Shown in pieces: positions 60,436-64,000 of a stretch of 64,000 nucleotides of DNA (its first letter is position 1; every line of letters starts with the position of its first letter). The DNA comes from Gallalistipes aquisgranensis (GTDB taxonomy: Bacteria; Bacteroidota; Bacteroidia; Bacteroidales; Rikenellaceae): the NCBI RefSeq assembly GCF_014982715.1, contig NZ_JADCJY010000002.1, forward strand, positions 186,001 through 250,000. The letters are read 5' to 3'. The position numbers were made by a program, and so were the translations under genes. The notes under the pieces were generated by a model. It searched no databases, was not told the DNA's origin, and saw only the letters and a list, made by a program, of their open reading frames with translations.

Positions 60436-60758
60436 ATCTTTAAAATCGAAAAAAATCGTTTCAATCCAAACAACGGCTGCCAGCCAGCGGATTGCTTACC
60501 GACAACCTGCATACGAGTTTTCCATCCGACTTCCGGTCCAAATTTCCATACCGGTCCGCAGAGACGGCCGGGCCGTCTCTCTTCCGCCTCGCTTCTTTCG
60601 GACAGCACCGTCTCAATGGCCTCCGGATCCGTCAACACAACGGCAATCCACTTTTCTCTCCGGCAAAAATAAATCATATCCGCCGAAACAAAAAATAAGA
60701 GGTCCCGAAAGACCTCTTATTCCGTCCGTTCCGCAGAACGGCTCATATTTCCGTTCAC
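60436..60758 (-). other. Non-coding gap between rplQ and the glycosyltransferase gene
   Basis: About 320 bases. The part nearest rplQ holds that operon's terminator (60689-60721). No promoter of the TAnnTTTG type was found for the glycosyltransferase, and the short open frames (up to 81 codons) have no family resemblance. A palindrome-like run (ATATCCGCCG near 60678) is unremarkable. Confidence 0.5.
60689..60721 (-). terminator. Terminator of the rpmJ-rplQ operon
   Basis: AATAAGAGGTC (60694-60704) pairs with GACCTCTTATT (60711-60721) around CCGAAA; read on the minus strand it is followed by TTTTTTG. Confidence 0.92.
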
Positions 60759-61397
60759 TTAAGCCTTTTTGCTGGCCGCAGTACGGGGAGCTACCTTCTT
60801 GGCGCCCGAAGTCTTCGGGGCTGCCGTACGGGGAGCTGCCGGTTTCGCCTTGGGAGCCGCAGGCTTCTTGGCCGCCTTGGGAGCGGCTTTAGGAGCTTCG
60901 CCTTCCGCACCCTCCGCGGTCTCTTCCACTACTACGGCGTCGGTCACGTTATCGGTTGCGGCAGCAGCCTTCTTCGCACCTCCGCGGCTGCGGCGGGTAC
61001 GCGTCTTGGCGGCTGCGGTAGCCTCTGCCGAATAGGTCTCGTTGAAGTCCACCAGTTCGATGAAACAGGTCTCGGCAGCATCGCCCAAGCGGAAACCGGT
61101 CTTCAGGATACGGGTATAACCGCCCGGACGATCGGCGATCTTGGGTGCCACCACGCGGAAGAGCTCCGATACGGCCTCTTTGTTCTTGAGGTAGCTGAAC
61201 ACGACACGGCGCGAGTGCGTAGAGTCGTCTTTCGACTTGGTAATCAGGGGCTCGACATACATCCGCAGCGCCTTCGCCTTAGCGAGCGTAGTGTTGATCC
61301 GCTTGTGCATCACGAGCGAGCTGGCCATGTTTGCGAGCAGGGCTTTACGGTGTGCGCTCTGGCGGCCGAGGTGGTTGAATTTCTTGTTATGTCTCAT
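60759..61397 (-). CDS. rplQ: 50S ribosomal protein L17 (bL17) with long basic tail
   Basis: 212 residues. The bL17 core fills about residues 1-122 ([39 protein letters not shown]). The remaining 90 residues are low-complexity Ala, Lys and Pro ([25 protein letters not shown]-like, [13 protein letters not shown]). Extended L17 proteins are common in Bacteroidota, but this one is long. It starts two bases after the rpoA stop and is the last gene of the operon. Confidence 0.96.
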   Translation of the reverse strand: MRHNKKFNHLGRQSAHRKALLANMASSLVMHKRINTTLAKAKALRMYVEPLITKSKDDSTHSRRVVFSYLKNKEAVSELFRVVAPKIADRPGGYTRILKTGFRLGDAAETCFIELVDFNETYSAEATAAAKTRTRRSRGGAKKAAAATDNVTDAVVVEETAEGAEGEAPKAAPKAAKKPAAPKAKPAAPRTAAPKTSGAKKVAPRTAASKKA

Positions 61398-61399
61398 AA

Positions 61400-62392
61400 T
61401 TAATCCTTGTCAAGTTTGTAGATAGATACGTCCATTCCGAAGTGCAGGTTGAGCGAAGCGAGCAGGTCGTCCAACTCCGTGAGCGATTTCTTGCCGAAGT
61501 TGCGGAACTTCAGCAGATCGTTACGGTTGAAACGCACCAGATCGCCCACCGTGTCCACTTCCGCCGCTTTCAGACAGTTGAGCGCACGCACGGAAAGATC
61601 CTGATCGGAGAGCTTCGTCTTCAGCAGCTGACGCATGTGCAGCACGTCTTCGTCGAACTCCTCAGCGGCGGCGTTCTCTTCCATGTTCAGCGTGATCTTC
61701 TCGTCGGAGAAGAGCATGAAGTGGTGGATCAGAATCTTGGCAGCCTCCTTCAGCGCATCCTTCGGATGGATCGAACCGTCGGTCGTGATCTCCAGATTGA
61801 GTTTCTCGTAGTCGGTCTTCTGTTCGACACGGTAGTTCTCAATCGAATACTTCACATTTTTGATAGGCGTATGAATCGAGTCAATCGGCAGCAGACCAAA
61901 TTCGGCGTCGGCGGGACGGTTCTCCTCTGCGGGAACGTATCCGCGCCCTTTCCCGATCGTCAGGTCGATCTGGAGTTTGGTCTCCGGCGAAAGGCGGCAG
62001 ATCACCAGCTCGGGATTCAACACCTTGAAATTCGTGAGAAAGTTGGAGATGTATCCGGCGGTCAGTTCCGATTGACCCGCCACATTGACGGTCACCTTTT
62101 CACCGTCCACGTTGTCGACGGTCTTGATGAATCGCACCTGTTTCAGGTTCAGGATGATGTCGATCATCCCTTCCATCACACCGGGGATAGCGGCAAATTC
62201 GTGGTCGACGCCCGCGATCTTCACCGTAGTGATCGCATACCCCTCCAGCGAGGAGAGCAGAATGCGGCGCAGGGCATTTCCGACGGTCATCCCGAAACCG
62301 GGCTCCAACGGACGGAATTCGAATTTTCCGAACGTGGAGGTCGATTCGAGCATGATCACCTTCTCAGGTTTCTGGAATGCTAATATTGCCAT
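61400..62392 (-). CDS. rpoA: RNA polymerase alpha subunit
   Basis: 330 residues. The N-terminal domain ([28 protein letters not shown]) drives dimerisation and assembly; the C-terminal helix-hairpin-helix domain ([39 protein letters not shown]) contacts UP elements and activators. With rpoB and rpoC in the same window, all core subunits except omega are present. Lies in the usual rpsD-rpoA-rplQ order. Confidence 0.98.
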   Translation of the reverse strand: MAILAFQKPEKVIMLESTSTFGKFEFRPLEPGFGMTVGNALRRILLSSLEGYAITTVKIAGVDHEFAAIPGVMEGMIDIILNLKQVRFIKTVDNVDGEKVTVNVAGQSELTAGYISNFLTNFKVLNPELVICRLSPETKLQIDLTIGKGRGYVPAEENRPADAEFGLLPIDSIHTPIKNVKYSIENYRVEQKTDYEKLNLEITTDGSIHPKDALKEAAKILIHHFMLFSDEKITLNMEENAAAEEFDEDVLHMRQLLKTKLSDQDLSVRALNCLKAAEVDTVGDLVRFNRNDLLKFRNFGKKSLTELDDLLASLNLHFGMDVSIYKLDKD

Positions 62393-62416
62393 AATATTGT
62401 TCTCTCGATTAATTTA

Positions 62417-63025
62417 CTACTTAGAATACAATTCGACGATCAGCTGCTCCTTGATATTCTCGGGAATATCGGCACGGTCGGGTTTCTGCAGGAAGCGGCC
62501 GCTCATGGTGCTGCCGTCCCATTCGAGCCATGCGTAACGGCTCCGACGCCCGCCCTGGAGCGAATCCTGAATCACTTCGAGACTCTTCGACTTCTCGCGG
62601 ACAGCCACCACGTCGCCGACCTTCAGACTGTACGAGGGAACATTCACCACCGCACCGTTCACCGTGATGTGACGGTGCGAAACCAACTGACGGGCAGCGG
62701 CACGCGTGGGAGCGATACCCAAACGGTACACCACGTTGTCCAGACGGCACTCGAGCAGTTTCAGCAGGTTCTCACCCGTGATACCGCCCATACGGGAAGC
62801 CTCTTCGAACGTTCTGTGGAACTGTTTCTCCAGAATCCCATAGGTCGATTTGGCCTTCTGTTTCTCGTTGAGCTGCGTACCGTACTCCGATACCTTCTTG
62901 CGCTTGCGGGCGAGTCCGTGCTGTCCGGGAGGATAGTTCTTCTTCTCGAGCCCCTTATCCGCACCGAAGATAGCTTCGCCGAACTTTCTGGCGATTTTGG
63001 TTTTTGGTCCTATATATCTTGCCAT
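62417..63025 (-). CDS. rpsD: 30S ribosomal protein S4 (uS4)
   Basis: 202 residues. Begins [21 protein letters not shown]; the S4 RNA-binding domain contains [30 protein letters not shown]. The zinc-binding cysteines of some S4 proteins are absent, which is the C-minus type. S4 starts assembly of the 30S body. Confidence 0.98.
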   Translation of the reverse strand: MARYIGPKTKIARKFGEAIFGADKGLEKKNYPPGQHGLARKRKKVSEYGTQLNEKQKAKSTYGILEKQFHRTFEEASRMGGITGENLLKLLECRLDNVVYRLGIAPTRAAARQLVSHRHITVNGAVVNVPSYSLKVGDVVAVREKSKSLEVIQDSLQGGRRSRYAWLEWDGSTMSGRFLQKPDRADIPENIKEQLIVELYSK

Positions 63026-63084
63026 TTTCTTAACTTTTAACTTTTAAATACATGGATGTTCACTTGCAACACACGGCGCCGAAA

Positions 63085-63474
63085 TTAGACGCGACGACGG
63101 TTGGGCGGACGGCACCCGTTGTGGGGCAGCGGCGTAACATCAATGATTTCGAGCACCTCGATACCGGCTCCGTGAATGGTACGGATCGCCGACTCACGGC
63201 CGGCTCCGGGTCCCTTCACATACACCTTCACCTTGCGCAGACCCATATCGTAAGCCACCTTGGCACAATCCTGAGCGGCAGTCTGAGCGGCATAGGGCGT
63301 ATTTTTCTTAGAACCGCGGAAACCCATCTTCCCGGCCGAGCTCCAGCTGATCACTTCGCCGACGCCGTTGGTGAGGGTTATAATCACGTTGTTGAAGGTC
63401 GAGTGGACATGGGCAGCACCCACGGCGTCAACCTTGACGACCTTCTTTTTAACTGTTCCAGTCTTTTTTGCCAT
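63085..63474 (-). CDS. rpsK: 30S ribosomal protein S11 (uS11)
   Basis: 129 residues. Conserved [18 protein letters not shown]-like start ([20 protein letters not shown]), then [24 protein letters not shown]-like stretch and the basic end PPNRRRV. Platform protein of the 30S subunit. Confidence 0.98.
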   Translation of the reverse strand: MAKKTGTVKKKVVKVDAVGAAHVHSTFNNVIITLTNGVGEVISWSSAGKMGFRGSKKNTPYAAQTAAQDCAKVAYDMGLRKVKVYVKGPGAGRESAIRTIHGAGIEVLEIIDVTPLPHNGCRPPNRRRV

Positions 63475-63486
63475 AACTCTCTAAAA

Positions 63487-63867
63487 TTACTTAGTTGCTT
63501 TTTTCTTGTTAGCGACGGTTTTCTTCCTTCCCTTGCGGGTACGTGCATTGTTCTTGGTGCTCTGACCGCGAACGGGAAGGCCCAGACGGTGACGAATTCC
63601 GCGGTAGCAGCCGATGTCCATCAGTCGTTTGATGTTCAGCTGAACCAGCGAACGGCATTCGCCCTCCACCTTGTAACCGTTGCTCGCGATGATGTTACGG
63701 ATCGCAGCAACCTGGTCGTCAGTCCAATCCTGCACCTTGGTATCGTAGCTGATACCGGCCTGGTCCAGAATCTGGCGAGCGGTACTTCTTCCAATACCGT
63801 AGACATAGGTCAGACCTATCTCGCCTCTCTTGTTTTTGGGTAAATCTACACCAACTATACGTGCCAT
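63487..63867 (-). CDS. rpsM: 30S ribosomal protein S13 (uS13)
   Basis: 126 residues. Starts [26 protein letters not shown]; conserved [27 protein letters not shown]-like C-terminal region with basic tail. It contacts tRNAs and helices at the subunit interface. Lies 12 bases before rpsK. Confidence 0.98.
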   Translation of the reverse strand: MARIVGVDLPKNKRGEIGLTYVYGIGRSTARQILDQAGISYDTKVQDWTDDQVAAIRNIIASNGYKVEGECRSLVQLNIKRLMDIGCYRGIRHRLGLPVRGQSTKNNARTRKGRKKTVANKKKATK

Positions 63868-63900
63868 AAATCTTTGTTCTCTGTGGTTTAAATTAAACGA

Positions 63901-64000
63901 TTATCCCTGGCGCATCTTCAGTTTGGGATTCTTCTTGCAAATCACGTAAAGTCTGCCCTTACGTTTCACGATCTTGCAATCCTCACTTCTCTTCTTGATG
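63901..64000 (-). CDS. rpmJ: 50S ribosomal protein L36 (bL36), 5' end outside window
   Basis: The last 32 codons plus stop of rpmJ, too short for most gene finders. The visible protein reads [19 protein letters not shown], then [13 protein letters not shown]. The zinc-binding residues in this part are Cys in EDCKIV and Cys in VICKKN; the usual later Cys/His pair is absent, so this is the zinc-less form (C-minus). It precedes rpsM by 33 bases, the conserved order. Confidence 0.95.
   Translation of the reverse strand, partial: IKKRSEDCKIVKRKGRLYVICKKNPKLKMRQG

Noticed and set aside
60432-60677. 81-codon minus-strand frame between the glycosyltransferase and rplQ
   Set aside because: No family resemblance, no ribosome site and no promoter.

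Overview
The window is a stretch of core chromosome from a member of the Bacteroidota (Bacteroidales). Visible grounds are: promoters of the TTTG-N19/20-TAnnTTTG type that this phylum uses, weak Shine-Dalgarno sites, the order tRNAs-tuf-tRNA-Trp-secE-nusG-rplKAJL-rpoBC, SusC-like outer-membrane architecture (carboxypeptidase-regulatory plus plug domains), a DUF4270 lipoprotein, and a sodium-pumping methylmalonyl-CoA decarboxylase operon. The DNA is GC-rich for the group, which fits Rikenellaceae such as Alistipes better than Bacteroides; that placement is inference. No insertion sequence, prophage, CRISPR array or rRNA gene was seen.

Layout. 1-1.04 kb: end of a XerC/D recombinase gene and hpf. 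1.1-4.1 kb: a 1000-residue outer-membrane protein. 4.1-17.6 kb: tRNA-Thr, -Tyr, -Gly, tuf, tRNA-Trp, secE, nusG, rplK, rplA, rplJ, rplL, rpoB, rpoC, closed by a strong terminator. 17.7-21.2 kb: lipA-lipB-recJ. 21.2-28.6 kb (minus strand): a flippase-like membrane protein, an MG2/plug lipid- or protein-transport-like surface protein, and a translationally coupled mtgA-M16-M16 operon. 28.8-32.4 kb: pyruvate:ferredoxin oxidoreductase. 32.5-34.6 kb (minus): ffh and a secreted esterase. 34.8-39.4 kb (minus): mce-mmdA-oadG-like-biotin carrier-mmdB, i.e. methylmalonyl-CoA epimerase and Na+-translocating decarboxylase of the succinate/propionate route. 39.5-42.4 kb: a glycosyltransferase, a cysteine-less thioredoxin-fold protein and meaB. 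42.4-51.1 kb (minus): topA, a DUF4270 lipoprotein with a half-length glycogen-synthase-like protein, queA, truB, an unknown lipoprotein, and a ROK sugar kinase. 51.2-53.5 kb: a polyprenyl synthetase and a U32 peptidase-family tRNA hydroxylation protein. 53.5-56.0 kb (minus): lipocalin, prfB with its programmed frameshift, and a radical SAM protein. 56.1-58.0 kb: a GH110-like beta-helix lipoprotein. 58.1-64.0 kb (minus): eno, a GT32-like glycosyltransferase, and the alpha operon end rpmJ-rpsM-rpsK-rpsD-rpoA-rplQ.

How it fits together: most of the window is transcription and translation machinery. The metabolic part (PFOR, enolase, the mmd operon, MeaB) describes anaerobic fermentation of sugars to acetate, succinate and propionate with a sodium gradient made at the decarboxylation step. 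No obvious new defence or mobile system was found. The most interesting items are a lamin-tail-domain/OadG fusion in the sodium pump, a glycogen-synthase-like half protein that lacks the usual KxGGL motif and is coupled to a DUF4270 lipoprotein, a thioredoxin-fold protein without catalytic cysteines in front of meaB, and structured RNA in the rplL-rpoB gap.
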